Below, in pieces: positions 1 through 7,963 of a stretch of 17,366 nucleotides of DNA (positions within the stretch are counted from its first letter, which is position 1; every line of letters starts with the position of its first letter). The stretch comes from Ktedonobacterales bacterium. GTDB taxonomy: Bacteria; Chloroflexota; Ktedonobacteria; Ktedonobacterales; JADMIN01. The stretch spans positions 1-17,366 of the forward strand of contig JANWHL010000159.1 of the NCBI GenBank assembly GCA_025450405.1, given 5' to 3'. Below the pieces are notes generated by a model. That model saw nothing but the letters and a program-made list of their open reading frames with translations, had not been told where the DNA came from and ran no database searches. The translations under genes and the position numbers were made by a program.

Positions 1-1319
1 AGCGTGACCTTCATCACATCGCGCACCACCACCTGCCCGTCCCGGACCACCGGTGTCGGCGTCGCCGCGCCCACCGCCAGGATCGCCGACTCTGGCGGAT
101 TGATCACGGCCGTGAAGCTCTCCACGCCATACATGCCCAGGTTGCTCACCGTGAACGTGCCGCCCTGGAATTCCTCCGGCTTCAGCGTGTTCGCCTTCGC
201 CGCCGCCGCCAGCCGCTGTGATTCCCGCGCGATTTCCAGCACGGTCAGCCGATCGGCGTCGCGGACCACCGGCACGATCAGCCCGCGATCCAGCGCCACC
301 GCCACCCCCACATGCACACGCTTCTTCAGCAGCAGCCGCTCGCCGTCGAATGAGACATTCACGCCCGGCACCTGGCGCAGCGCCAGCGCCACGCCCTTGA
401 CGATCAGATCGTTGAGACTGATCTTCACCGGCTGCGGTAGCGACGCCGCGTACTCGTTCACGCTCGCCCGTAGCTCGCCCAGCCGCGTTGCGTCAATGCT
501 GACGGTCACATAGAAGTGCGGCGCCGTCTGCATGCTCTGCTGCAGCCGCCGCGCGATGGTCTTGCGCATCTGGCTGAGCGGCACAATTTCCACGTCCTCG
601 CTCGGTATAGATTCCGGCACCGCCATCTCTGGCGCGACCGCCTCGGGCGTCACCGGTATCGCGGCCGCCACGGGCACCCCGGCAGGCGCCGCCCCCAGGG
701 CCAGGTTCCGCTCCAGCGCCGCCTGCACATCCTCGCGGATGATGCGCCCGCCGGGACCAGTGCCGTGGATCTGGGCCACGTCTAGCTGGTGCTCGCTGGC
801 GATCCGCCGCGCGATCGGGCTGATGAAGATGCGCCCTACGGCCCCCGGCACCAGCGCCGCCGCGTCCACAAGTCCGTTCGCGCTCCCGTTCGCGCGGCCA
901 TTGGCATAGACCGTGGCCACCGGCGCGCTCTCCGCGACCCGACTCGCCGAGCCAGCCATCGCCGGATCAGGCGCGGGCTCCGCCGCGGGGTCCTCCTCGG
1001 CCGCCACGCTTGGCGTGCTCGCCGCCGGTGCCGCTGCCGCCCTGGCCTGCCCGCCCCCGCCCGTGTCGCCATCCAGCGGTTCTTTCGGATCGCCCACCAG
1101 CGCGATGGCCGTCCCGACCGGCACCGTCTCGCCCTCGGCCACCAGGATCTTGCGCAGGACCCCCGCGACAAACGCCTCAGCCTCGATGTTGACCTTCTCC
1201 GTCTCGATCTCCGCCAGCGCGTCGCCCTTCTTGACCTCGTCGCCCTCGTGCTTGTGCCAGGAGAGGATCTTGCCCTCTTCCATGGTGTCGCCCAGCTTGG
1301 GCATTACGACCTTGTTCAT
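1..1319 (-). CDS. pdhC: Dihydrolipoamide acyltransferase (E2) of pyruvate dehydrogenase complex, C-terminus cut by window edge
   Basis: This is the E2 core of a 2-oxo acid dehydrogenase complex. It carries the acyl group on a swinging lipoyl arm and passes it to CoA in the cytoplasm. My translation from the ATG at 1319 gives one N-terminal lipoyl domain (about residues 1-77) with the lipoylated lysine K42 in an ETEKVN context. A long Ala/Pro-rich linker follows, then a peripheral subunit-binding domain (about 160-197, containing SPIARRIA and GTGPGGRI). The acyltransferase domain begins near residue 243 (PLSQMRKTIARRL). About 439 codons are visible. The reading frame leaves the window right after MKVTL, so the catalytic HxxxDG motif should lie just outside. 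An AGGAGC Shine-Dalgarno at 1324-1329 supports the start. It follows pdhB by 26 bases, in an operon. Given the E1 genes alongside, pyruvate is the likeliest substrate; acetoin or branched-chain oxo acids cannot be excluded. Confidence 0.93.
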   Translation of the reverse strand, partial: MNKVVMPKLGDTMEEGKILSWHKHEGDEVKKGDALAEIETEKVNIEAEAFVAGVLRKILVAEGETVPVGTAIALVGDPKEPLDGDTGGGGQARAAAAPAASTPSVAAEEDPAAEPAPDPAMAGSASRVAESAPVATVYANGRANGSANGLVDAAALVPGAVGRIFISPIARRIASEHQLDVAQIHGTGPGGRIIREDVQAALERNLALGAAPAGVPVAAAIPVTPEAVAPEMAVPESIPSEDVEIVPLSQMRKTIARRLQQSMQTAPHFYVTVSIDATRLGELRASVNEYAASLPQPVKISLNDLIVKGVALALRQVPGVNVSFDGERLLLKKRVHVGVAVALDRGLIVPVVRDADRLTVLEIARESQRLAAAAKANTLKPEEFQGGTFTVSNLGMYGVESFTAVINPPESAILAVGAATPTPVVRDGQVVVRDVMKVT

Positions 1320-1345
1320 CGGCTGCTCCTATGCCCAAGTGGCGC

Positions 1346-2350
1346 CTAGCGGGCGGCGGCCGCCGCCCGCTGTGGCACGATGGCGCGCACCGCCGCCACC
1401 ACATCGTCGCGGGTGGGCAGCGCGGCACGCTCCAGGATCTTGGAGTACGGCATCGGCACATCCTTGCCGGTCACGTGTTGGATCGGCGCGTCGAGCCAGT
1501 CGAAACCATGCTCATAGATCATCGCCGCCAGCCCCTGTCCGGTGCCGAAGTACTTCCAGCCCTCTTCCGCGATCACCACCCGGTTCGTCTTCCGCACTGA
1601 TTCGAGGATCAGATCGAGGTCCACCGGCCGGATTGACCGGATGTCGATTACCTCGGCCGCGATGCCGTCCTTCGCCAGCTCCTCCGCCGCCTGCAGGCTG
1701 ATGTGCACCATGCGCGAGAACGTCACGATCGAGATATCCGACCCCTCGCGCCTCACAATGCCCCGGTTCAGCGGCACCGTGTACTCCTCAGCCTCGTCGG
1801 GCACCTCGCCCTTCACGCTGTAGAGCAGTTCGTGCTCGATGAACAGCACCGGGTCGTCGTCGCGTATCGCCGTTTTCAACATGCCCTTCGCGTCGTACGG
1901 CGTCGCCGGCATCACCACCTTCAGCCCCGGCACGTGCGCGAACCAGCTCTCCAGCGTCTGCGAGTGCTGCGCGCCGCGCTGTGCCCCGCCGCCCGCCGGC
2001 ATGCGGATCACCAGCGGCAGGCTCGGCTGCCCGCCAAACATATACCGGAACTTCGCCGCGCTGTTCACGATCTGGTCGCTCGCCAGCAGGCTGAAGTTCA
2101 TCGTCATCAGCTCGGCGATGGGCCGCAACCCCGTCAGCGCGGAGCCCAGCGCCGTCCCAATGATTACCTCCTCGGCCAGCGGCGTGTCGCGAACCCGCTT
2201 CTCGCCAAAGTCCTCGAAGAGACCCTTGGTCACCGAATAGGTGCCGCCGTAGCCCGCAATGTCCTCGCCCAGGATGTAGACACGCTCGTCCCGCCGCATC
2301 TCTTCGCTGATGGCCTCGCGCAGCGCGTCGCGATACGTGATCGTTCGCAT
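1346..2350 (-). CDS. pdhB: Pyruvate dehydrogenase E1 component, beta subunit
   Basis: This is the beta subunit of the thiamine-diphosphate-dependent E1 heterotetramer, which decarboxylates the 2-oxo acid and transfers the acyl group to lipoyl-E2. The 334-residue protein has the usual family length and order. It opens with RTITYRDALREAISEEM, followed by GEDIAGYGGTYSVTKGL, then RVRDTPLAEEVIIGTALGSA, and ends in the transketolase C-terminal domain. The conserved E of GEDIAGYGG is expected to contact the cofactor. I chose the ATG at 2350 because homologues begin at MRTITYRDAL. An in-frame ATG at 2365 would add five residues (MRTET), and neither start has an ideal ribosome-binding site. The gene lies between pdhA (310 bases upstream, across a repeat-filled gap) and the E2 gene (26 bases downstream). 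An acetoin dehydrogenase beta subunit is the main alternative. Confidence 0.95.
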   Translation of the reverse strand: MRTITYRDALREAISEEMRRDERVYILGEDIAGYGGTYSVTKGLFEDFGEKRVRDTPLAEEVIIGTALGSALTGLRPIAELMTMNFSLLASDQIVNSAAKFRYMFGGQPSLPLVIRMPAGGGAQRGAQHSQTLESWFAHVPGLKVVMPATPYDAKGMLKTAIRDDDPVLFIEHELLYSVKGEVPDEAEEYTVPLNRGIVRREGSDISIVTFSRMVHISLQAAEELAKDGIAAEVIDIRSIRPVDLDLILESVRKTNRVVIAEEGWKYFGTGQGLAAMIYEHGFDWLDAPIQHVTGKDVPMPYSKILERAALPTRDDVVAAVRAIVPQRAAAAAR

Positions 2351-2502
2351 GGTCTCCGTCCTCATCGCTTCCGATTATGGTCTGTTGTTATGGTTTGTCG
2401 CGCCCAACACGCCTGTCATTTTGTCGTAGCGGAGGTGCGTCCGTTCATACGCTCCCCTGAGCAGTTCGGCCGAGAAAGCGCCCTGTCAGCCCCACTGCTC
2501 CG

Positions 2503-2616
2503 CCCTTTGTGTCCTCTGTGTGCCCCCAGTGGGGGACCCCAGCCCCCAGTGGGGGACCCCAGCCCCCAGTGGGGGACCCCAGCCCCCAGTGGGGGACCCC
2601 GCCTCATTGTGAATCT
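2503..2616. repeat. Dispersed CTGTGTCCTC-type repeat, interrupted by the 20-base array
   Basis: The flanks 2503-2521 and 2602-2616, joined together, give 34 bases that match 12523-12556 with only two mismatches. The 80 bases between them are therefore an exact addition relative to the other copy. Confidence 0.85.
2522..2601. repeat. Four tandem copies of a 20-base hairpin unit
   Basis: The unit is gcccccagtgggggacccca, repeated exactly three times and a fourth time with a final g instead of a, for 80 bases in all. Each unit contains CCCCC-AGT-GGGGG, a five-pair GC hairpin with a three-base loop. The opposite strand has regularly spaced runs of four to five G and could also form a quadruplex. 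The same unit occurs twice, in the opposite orientation, at 17221-17260. There are no unique spacers between units, so this is not a CRISPR array. Confidence 0.95.
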
Positions 2617-2660
2617 CTTCGTCCTCCAGTCTACCCGGAGGTGCGGATCTCGCCGCCCGA

Positions 2661-3698
2661 CTAGTCGCGCGGGGTGCTCGGCTTGTCGCGCCAGGCAATC
2701 GCCCCCGCGTTCTCGATGCTCACGTCCTCGAACAGCGCATCATAGCTCGGCTCCGGACTCTCCTCCGCGAAGGTCACCGCCTCTTCCACCACCGCGTTCG
2801 CCCGATCCTCCGCGGCGCGCGCGTCCTCGTCGCGCATGATGCCCGCCTCACGCAGCTTCCGCTCGAACAGCACGATCGGATCGCGCGAGGACTTCCACTG
2901 CTCCTCCTCGTCGCGCGTCCGATAGCGCGCCGGGTCGGCCATGCTGTGTCCTCGGAACCGATACGTCACCGCCTCGACCAGCGTCGGCCCACCACCCGCG
3001 CGCGCGCGCTCCGCCGCCTCCGTGAGCACCTCGTGCACCGCCAGCACATCCATCCCGTCCACGTGGGCGTACGGCATCCCGTACGCCGCCGCCCGCGGCT
3101 CCAGTGAGCTGACCGACCACGCCTTGTTGACGGCCATGCCCATTGAGTACTGGTTGTTCTCGCAGAGAAAGACCACCGGCAGCTTCCAGACCGACGACAG
3201 GTTCAGCCCCTCGTGGAACGCCCCCTCGTCCACCGCGCCGTCGCCAAACGACACCAGCACGATGTCCGGCCGCGCTTGATACTTGATGCCGAACCCAATG
3301 CCCGTCGCGATCACTAATTGCGCGCCCACGATGGCCTGGCCACCGATCAACCGGTGCTCAGCGCTGTACATATGCATCGAGCCGCCCTTGCCCTTCGAGC
3401 AGCCCGTCGCCTTGCCAAAGAGTTCCGCCATCACCGCGCGCGGCTCGATCCCCTTCAAAATGGCGTGACCGTGCTCGCGATAGCTGCTCACCACGTAATC
3501 GCTGGGCCGCAGCGCTGAAATCGCTCCGACTCCCGTCCCCTCCTGCCCGATATACAGGTGCAGGAAGCCCCCGATCGTCCCCAGCGTGTACTCCTCCGCG
3601 GCCTTTTCCTCGAAGCGCCGAAGAAGTACCATCTGGTAGTGCAGGTCCAGCACCTGCTGGCGGCCCAGCCCGGCCAGCGTAACATCTTGAATGGCCAT
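2661..3698 (-). CDS. pdhA: Pyruvate dehydrogenase E1 component, alpha subunit
   Basis: This is the alpha subunit of the thiamine-diphosphate-dependent E1 enzyme, which performs the decarboxylation step feeding acyl groups to E2. The thiamine-binding signature runs from GDG (residues 152-154) to NN (181-182). Other family hallmarks are SYREHGHA (72-79), KGKGGSMHMY (102-111) and the RFRGHSMADPARYRT loop. The length of 345 residues is normal. I chose the ATG at 3698 because a perfect AAGGAG lies nine bases upstream (3708-3713), and homologues begin near here. A longer frame starting at 3770 lacks such a signal. The gene is first in the minus-strand cluster and is divergent from the ferredoxin gene across 95 bases. 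No clear sigma-70 promoter stood out in that gap. The acetoin dehydrogenase alpha subunit is the closest alternative. Confidence 0.95.
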   Translation of the reverse strand: MAIQDVTLAGLGRQQVLDLHYQMVLLRRFEEKAAEEYTLGTIGGFLHLYIGQEGTGVGAISALRPSDYVVSSYREHGHAILKGIEPRAVMAELFGKATGCSKGKGGSMHMYSAEHRLIGGQAIVGAQLVIATGIGFGIKYQARPDIVLVSFGDGAVDEGAFHEGLNLSSVWKLPVVFLCENNQYSMGMAVNKAWSVSSLEPRAAAYGMPYAHVDGMDVLAVHEVLTEAAERARAGGGPTLVEAVTYRFRGHSMADPARYRTRDEEEQWKSSRDPIVLFERKLREAGIMRDEDARAAEDRANAVVEEAVTFAEESPEPSYDALFEDVSIENAGAIAWRDKPSTPRD

Positions 3699-3707
3699 GT
3701 CATGTCT

Positions 3708-3713
3708 CTCCTT
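3708..3713 (-). promoter_or_regulatory. Ribosome-binding site of pdhA
   Basis: AAGGAG on the minus strand lies nine bases before the ATG at 3698. It decides that start over the in-frame upstream ATGs at 3770 and 3758. Confidence 0.8.
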
Positions 3714-3793
3714 ACCGGCCGCGACGCCGGTCGCTCGCGCGCCCGGTATCTCCGACATGTTCGACGCCACCGCACCCGAGAGGATCCCGACCC

Positions 3794-4036
3794 GTGACCT
3801 ACGTGATCACCGAGCCATGTATTGGCGTCAAGGACGCCTCATGCGTGGATGTCTGCCCCGTGGACTGCATCCACGCGCGCGAAGAGGACGAACAGTACTT
3901 CATCGACCCCCAGGAGTGCATCGACTGCGGCGCCTGCGAACCCATTTGCCCGGTCAACGCCATCTTCCCCGAGGGTGCGACCCCCACCGAGTGGAAGCGG
4001 TTCATCAACCTGAACGCGGCGTACTTCGCGCGGTAG
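3794..4036 (+). CDS. fdxA: 7Fe-type ([3Fe-4S][4Fe-4S]) ferredoxin
   Basis: This small cytoplasmic electron carrier has 80 residues. The first cluster motif is C9-x7-C17-x3-C21-P. It lacks the second cysteine of a classical CxxCxxC set, which points to a [3Fe-4S] centre. The second motif is C42-x2-C45-x2-C48-x3-C52-P, a normal [4Fe-4S] set. An additional C25 follows VCPVD, as in Azotobacter-type FdI/FdxA proteins. Translation starts at GTG (3794), preceded by GAGAGG at 3778-3783. The short C-terminal tail (TEWKRFINLNAAYFAR) is typical of this group. It is divergent from pdhA, but no sequence evidence ties it to that complex. Its redox partner is unknown. Confidence 0.93.
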   Translation: MTYVITEPCIGVKDASCVDVCPVDCIHAREEDEQYFIDPQECIDCGACEPICPVNAIFPEGATPTEWKRFINLNAAYFAR

Positions 4037-4189
4037 CGCCCGTGACCACCGGGTGACCCAATCAGGCCGGTTTGCCCCATCGTGGACCCGGCCACGGCCC
4101 CCGCCCCCGCCGATGCCGCCAACCTTGGGCGCCTACCCCGCCCGCGCGCATTCCCCCCGCGCGCATTCCGCTTGTATAGCCACATGACA

Positions 4190-4219
4190 GAAGCCCGACC
4201 TCCGCGGAAGTCGGGCTTC
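4190..4219. terminator. Hairpin between convergent ferredoxin and secG genes
   Basis: A perfect ten-pair stem (gaagcccgac with gtcgggcttc) encloses a ten-base loop that contains the small palindrome tccgcgga. It lies between two convergent genes, so it could end transcription from both sides. There is no clear T-run on either side, so it is a putative rather than a textbook intrinsic terminator. Confidence 0.6.
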
Positions 4220-4302
4220 GTCGCTCGGCTTGTCGCCGTGGGACTCGCCAGGGCTGCCGGCCCCATCGCCGGCCCATGCGAGTGAAACGTATGTGCCGGC
4301 AT

Positions 4303-4542
4303 CTAGGACGGGATGGCGGCCGTGAAGAACGAGAGCACCATGAAGACAATGGCGAAGAACACCGTCATGTTGAAAAGCAGCTTCTCGATGCCGCGCCGTG
4401 TCTTGAACACCGTCCCGCTTCCGCCAAAGACGCTGCCCAGTCCCGCTCCGCGCGCCTGCAAGAGGATGCTGATCATCAGCGCGATGGCGATGATGATGAG
4501 GATCACTTGAAATATGGCGCGGTACGGAGTTAAGACACCCAC
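4303..4542 (-). CDS. secG: Protein translocase subunit SecG
   Basis: SecG is the small membrane subunit of the SecYEG preprotein channel. The 79-residue protein has two transmembrane helices (about residues 9-28 and 56-76). They are joined by a glycine-rich loop, QARGAGLGSVFGGSGTVFKTRRG, which is the family signature. I chose the GTG at 4542 because GAGGG lies about seven bases upstream and the family begins right before the first helix. A longer frame from 4629 would add 29 charged residues that do not fit SecG. A candidate promoter lies about 115 bases upstream. Confidence 0.93.
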   Translation of the reverse strand: MGVLTPYRAIFQVILIIIAIALMISILLQARGAGLGSVFGGSGTVFKTRRGIEKLLFNMTVFFAIVFMVLSFFTAAIPS

Positions 4543-4657
4543 TGTCCACCCTCGCTTCTCTGTCGCCAGCCGCACCGCCGCGTCGGCCTCGGCGTCGCCG
4601 CGGGGGCATGCGCCCCGCGCCTGGATCACCGCGCTCGCACGGTGCCTAACCTATGCC

Positions 4658-4686
4658 ATCATAGCATCCCCTCACCAGAGGCGCAA
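4658..4686 (-). promoter_or_regulatory. Candidate sigma-70-like promoter for secG
   Basis: On the minus strand, TTGCGC (4681-4686) and TATGAT (4658-4663) are separated by exactly 17 bases. The -10 box matches the consensus at five of six positions and the -35 at three of six. It would give a leader of roughly 110 bases before secG. Confidence 0.45.
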
Positions 4687-4782
4687 GCGCGATGGCCCTT
4701 CCTGCCTGGCCAGTCACCATTCGCCGCGACCCCAGGCCACGCGGGTCGCCATCCGCGATTCCGCGTGCCCGTCAGATGCTCG

Positions 4783-5952
4783 TTAGGCGTGGCCGCCCGC
4801 CACGTGACCGATCGCTCGCTCCGGGTTCGTCTCCCCAAATCGAGCCAGACGGAATCGCTCCAGCGGCACGGCCGGCTTCTCGTCCAGCGCCAGCGCCGCC
4901 AGCAGCTCTCCGATCAGGATGCCGAACTTGAACCCGTGTCCCGAGAACCCCGATCCGATCACCACTCCGGTGTTCTCCGGATCGACATCCAAGACAAAAT
5001 CTTCGTCGGCCACCAGGTCGTACATGCAGAGGTCCGTGCCCACCAGCGGCGCGTCCGCCACCTCCGGGATGACCCGGCGCAGCCACGCCCGCACGCGCTC
5101 CACCTCCTCCGGGTCCACCACCTGCGCCGTATTCGGATCATGCGTCACGCCAAACCGGTGCGACGCCACCTTTAACCAGCCCGCTCCCTGTAGGGGGAAG
5201 CCGTAATACTCCATCCCCGCCAGGAAGGTCGGAAACGCCCCCGCCGCGAATCGCTCAGTGGGCAGCCCACCCAGATACATCACCTGTTGGTGCGTCACCC
5301 GCACCGGAATCCGCGGCTCCGGCAAAACTTCGGCGACCCACGGTCCCGCCGTCATGATTGCCCGATCGGCCTCCAACCGCTCGCCGCCCGCCAGCGTGAC
5401 CACCACACCATCGCCACTGCCTTCCACACGCGCCACCCTCGTCTCCTCGCGCAGCGCGCCACCCCGCGTCCGCAGCCGCTCCGCCAACGCCATCAGGCAC
5501 TCACTCGCGTGCATCATCCCACCCACCGGGTTCCAGGTGATCGCCCCAAATTCCTCGGGCTGGAACTGGTCGAAGCGCCGTGCGCACTCCGCCCCCGTCA
5601 GCCGCTCAACCGGCAGACCCGCCGCCCGCATCGTCTCCAGCCCTGGCAGCGTGTGCCCGTCGTCCTCCTGGCCCAGCGTCAGGATCCCCGTCTCCGTGTA
5701 GAGACGGCGGCCCGTCTCACGCGCCAGATCCGCCCACAGCGGCAGGCTGCGCGCCACCATGTCCGTATAGATGCCGAGCGGCCCATACTCATGGCGAATG
5801 GCCCGCGTCAGCCCATGCGACGAGCCGCGCTCGTGCGCCACTCGCCAGCGCTCTATCACCGTGACCCGCGCACCTCGCCCTGCCAGTGCGCACCCCGCGG
5901 CGAGGCCCATCACCCCACCGCCGACCACAATCACCGTCCGGCCCTCTACCAT
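4783..5952 (-). CDS. Monomeric sarcosine oxidase / N-methyl amino acid oxidase family FAD enzyme
   Basis: This is a flavin-dependent oxidase of the MSOX/SolA family, which oxidises secondary amines such as sarcosine or N-methyltryptophan to the amine, formaldehyde and hydrogen peroxide. The 389 residues match the family length. The N-terminus has the dinucleotide-binding motif VIVVGGGVMGLAAGCALA followed by an acidic VIER end. The HERGSSHGLTRAIRH stretch is the family FAD-contact region. CMYDL (C about 309) sits where MSOX enzymes attach FAD covalently, and the lysine in GWLKVASH resembles their oxygen-activating lysine. GFSGHGFKF near the C-terminus is also diagnostic. I chose the ATG at 5952 because GGAGGAG lies seven bases upstream (5960-5966) and the Rossmann motif then begins at residue 5. 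An in-frame ATG at 6054 would add 34 low-complexity residues. The substrate cannot be read from sequence. Confidence 0.88.
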   Translation of the reverse strand: MVEGRTVIVVGGGVMGLAAGCALAGRGARVTVIERWRVAHERGSSHGLTRAIRHEYGPLGIYTDMVARSLPLWADLARETGRRLYTETGILTLGQEDDGHTLPGLETMRAAGLPVERLTGAECARRFDQFQPEEFGAITWNPVGGMMHASECLMALAERLRTRGGALREETRVARVEGSGDGVVVTLAGGERLEADRAIMTAGPWVAEVLPEPRIPVRVTHQQVMYLGGLPTERFAAGAFPTFLAGMEYYGFPLQGAGWLKVASHRFGVTHDPNTAQVVDPEEVERVRAWLRRVIPEVADAPLVGTDLCMYDLVADEDFVLDVDPENTGVVIGSGFSGHGFKFGILIGELLAALALDEKPAVPLERFRLARFGETNPERAIGHVAGGHA

Positions 5953-5959
5953 CTCCTGG

Positions 5960-5966
5960 CTCCTCC
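5960..5966 (-). promoter_or_regulatory. Ribosome-binding site of the sarcosine oxidase-like gene
   Basis: GGAGGAG on the minus strand, seven bases before the ATG at 5952, fixes the start of this gene. Confidence 0.75.
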
Positions 5967-6109
5967 GGCGCTCGCCCGCCGCCCCACGGCCGCCAGGCGG
6001 TCCTCCAGCGACCATCTCAGGCCATGTCAGGGCGCGCGGGTTCTGCGTGCCCATCGCATTGTCGCACGCCCTGGCGACGTCAAGCGCCAGGTAAACATCG
6101 AGCCGACCT

Positions 6110-7963
6110 CTAACGCCGCGCGTCCGGGGTTTCCCACACCTCGACGGCGTCGATCACCGTCTCGCTCCCCGCCACGGCACGTCCGCCGGAGCCGCGCTCG
6201 CGCGATCCAGTCCCCGCCCCGAGTCGCCGCAGATCGGCCTCGGTCGCGTCCCGGTACACCCCGGGCAGTGGGCTGGGAGCCCCGGCTTCCTCGACCACCG
6301 TGACCCGTCCACGCCCCGCCGCCAGCGCGCGATACGTCGCCACGCGCGGCGCACCCGCGGTCGCATGTGGCGCCCGGCGCCCATCGCTCTGGTGCGCGGG
6401 CCGGATCCGCGGCATCGCGTGACTGATGCGCTGACGCCACGACAGCGCGGCGCCCAGCCGCGCGCGCTCAGGCAGTGCCACCTCGTCCGCCTCGCCGTGA
6501 GCGTCCTCGCCCCTGACCGCTCCGACCTCCGCGGCCGTCGCCGTCTCCGCCCGCCGGCCGCCCACCAGCACCGCCACCAGCTCCTCAGCGTTGTCGGCCA
6601 CCGCGTCGGCGCACGCTTCGCCATTCGTGCCATAACGCAACGACGCCACCGTGCGCTCTACCAGGTCCGCTATCTCCCCGAACATGTACGCCATCTGCTG
6701 ATCCAGCACCACGATCACTCGCGCCGCCTCGTCCACCTCGTGCGCCGCGATGTCCACCACGTGGCGCCCCGCCGCCGCGTCAAAGGCCGCCGCCTCGAAG
6801 AGCGGACGCCCCATCCGTATCGGCCAGTCCAGCGCGCCCCCCGCCACCGCCGTGCCCCGCCGCACCGTGCGCGCCGATGCCCGCAGCGTCGAAACGATGC
6901 GCGCACCGTCCGCTGGCAGCGCGCGCTCCCCGCTCTCCACCGCGCGAAGTTGCGCGGCCGCGCGCGCCAGTGACGTCGCGACTGGTGCCGCGACCCGTGC
7001 GGCCGATCGCGCCAGCGTCGCCGCCACCAGCACATCGACCACGATCACCGCCACGACGATCGCCGCGCTTGGCCAGACCTCGCCCGGCGCACCGATGCCG
7101 ACCCCCATGCCCCACGCCAGGCCCACCAGCGCCAGCGGCGCCGCGTGCGCGCCCAGCAAGGTCGCCGCCGTGCGCCAGTACAGCGCGCCCATCCGCACCA
7201 GGGGCATCCGTGCGTCCCCGGCCTCCGCCACCGTGCCCGACTCGTCGCTGGTGGTGCCGTCGGCATCCCCATTGCCCCGATCACCCCCGAGCGCACGCAA
7301 CACACGCCCAGCACTGTCGCGCAGCCGCCCCGCACTTGCCACCAGCGTGGCATCCTCCGCGGCCGGATCGAGTCCGCCCACCGGCATCCGCCCCGCCGCG
7401 CCGGCCAACGCCTCGGCGCCCCGCACCTGCGCATCCAGCGCATCGCGTGTGCGCCGCAGTTGCTCCAGCAAATGCGCCACGCCGTCGGACCGGCGCTTGG
7501 CGGCCAGCGCCTCCCACCGCGGCAGGAGCCACCGCGCCCACGCGTCCATTTCGCGCAGGGACGTCCCAATTCCCCTCGTCGCCGCGCGCAAATCGTCCAG
7601 TTGTCGCGCTAACGCTCGCGCCTCCCGCTCAGCCGGCGTCACACGCTCAACGCGTCCCGCGGCGAGCGCGCCGAGTTGCTCGGCGTCCGCCTCTAGACCC
7701 CACAGGGCTCGCGGGAGCGGCCGCCACACGAGCGCTCGCGCCGCGAGCGCCCCCAGAACCACCGCCACCGCCGCGCCCGCCGCCAGCGCCACGATCAGCG
7801 GCGCCATGCGTTGATTCAGGGTCACCTCGGGCGTCAAAAACGGCCCCAGATCCACGTGGACCGCCGCCGCGGCGAGCGCCAGCACGGGCGCCACGCCGAT
7901 GGCCATGGCCATCATCCGCGCGCGCGCCGCCAGCGGCCGCCCGCGCCGCTTTGCCCCACTCAT
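6110..7963 (-). CDS. Four-helix membrane protein with HAMP-like regions, function unknown
   Basis: I do not recognise this 617-residue protein. It starts with a basic stretch and two predicted transmembrane helices (about residues 16-37 and 53-78). A long, Ala/Arg/Glu-rich, probably helical soluble segment follows (80-250). Two more helices lie at about 266-290 and 298-319, and the cytoplasmic C-terminal half again begins with a helical region. The segments right after helices 2 and 4 (PLPRALWGLEADAEQLGALAAG and APVATSLARAAAQLRAVESGER) resemble the helix-turn-helix pattern of HAMP linkers, but no kinase, cyclase or chemotaxis output domain is visible. The last 100 residues look disordered. 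The ATG at 7963 has a GGGGAGAGG signal (7966-7974) just upstream; an in-frame ATG at 8158 would add 65 unlikely residues. The gene lies 157 bases upstream of the oxidase gene on the same strand. It may sense or scaffold, but that is speculation. Confidence 0.75.
   Translation of the reverse strand: MSGAKRRGRPLAARARMMAMAIGVAPVLALAAAAVHVDLGPFLTPEVTLNQRMAPLIVALAAGAAVAVVLGALAARALVWRPLPRALWGLEADAEQLGALAAGRVERVTPAEREARALARQLDDLRAATRGIGTSLREMDAWARWLLPRWEALAAKRRSDGVAHLLEQLRRTRDALDAQVRGAEALAGAAGRMPVGGLDPAAEDATLVASAGRLRDSAGRVLRALGGDRGNGDADGTTSDESGTVAEAGDARMPLVRMGALYWRTAATLLGAHAAPLALVGLAWGMGVGIGAPGEVWPSAAIVVAVIVVDVLVAATLARSAARVAAPVATSLARAAAQLRAVESGERALPADGARIVSTLRASARTVRRGTAVAGGALDWPIRMGRPLFEAAAFDAAAGRHVVDIAAHEVDEAARVIVVLDQQMAYMFGEIADLVERTVASLRYGTNGEACADAVADNAEELVAVLVGGRRAETATAAEVGAVRGEDAHGEADEVALPERARLGAALSWRQRISHAMPRIRPAHQSDGRRAPHATAGAPRVATYRALAAGRGRVTVVEEAGAPSPLPGVYRDATEADLRRLGAGTGSRERGSGGRAVAGSETVIDAVEVWETPDARR

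Larger units (their letters stand above)
2351..2660. other. Repeat-filled spacer between pdhA and pdhB
   Basis: These 310 bases split two genes that are normally adjacent. I see no credible gene here. The middle carries a tandem array of 20-base hairpin units (2522-2601) inside a copy of a dispersed CTGTGTCCTC-type repeat. In the pdhA-pdhB transcript the array would form several GC-rich hairpins, which could attenuate, process or stabilise the message. That effect is inference. Confidence 0.7.

Noticed and set aside
2522..2601. Short regularly repeated units suggesting a CRISPR array
   Set aside because: The repeats are back to back with no unique spacers, and no cas gene is present.
2416..2698. 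Open frames on the minus strand through the 20-base repeats, giving Gly/Pro/Trp-rich peptides
   Set aside because: They exist only because 20-base repeats read through all frames without stops. There is no ribosome-binding site or family similarity.
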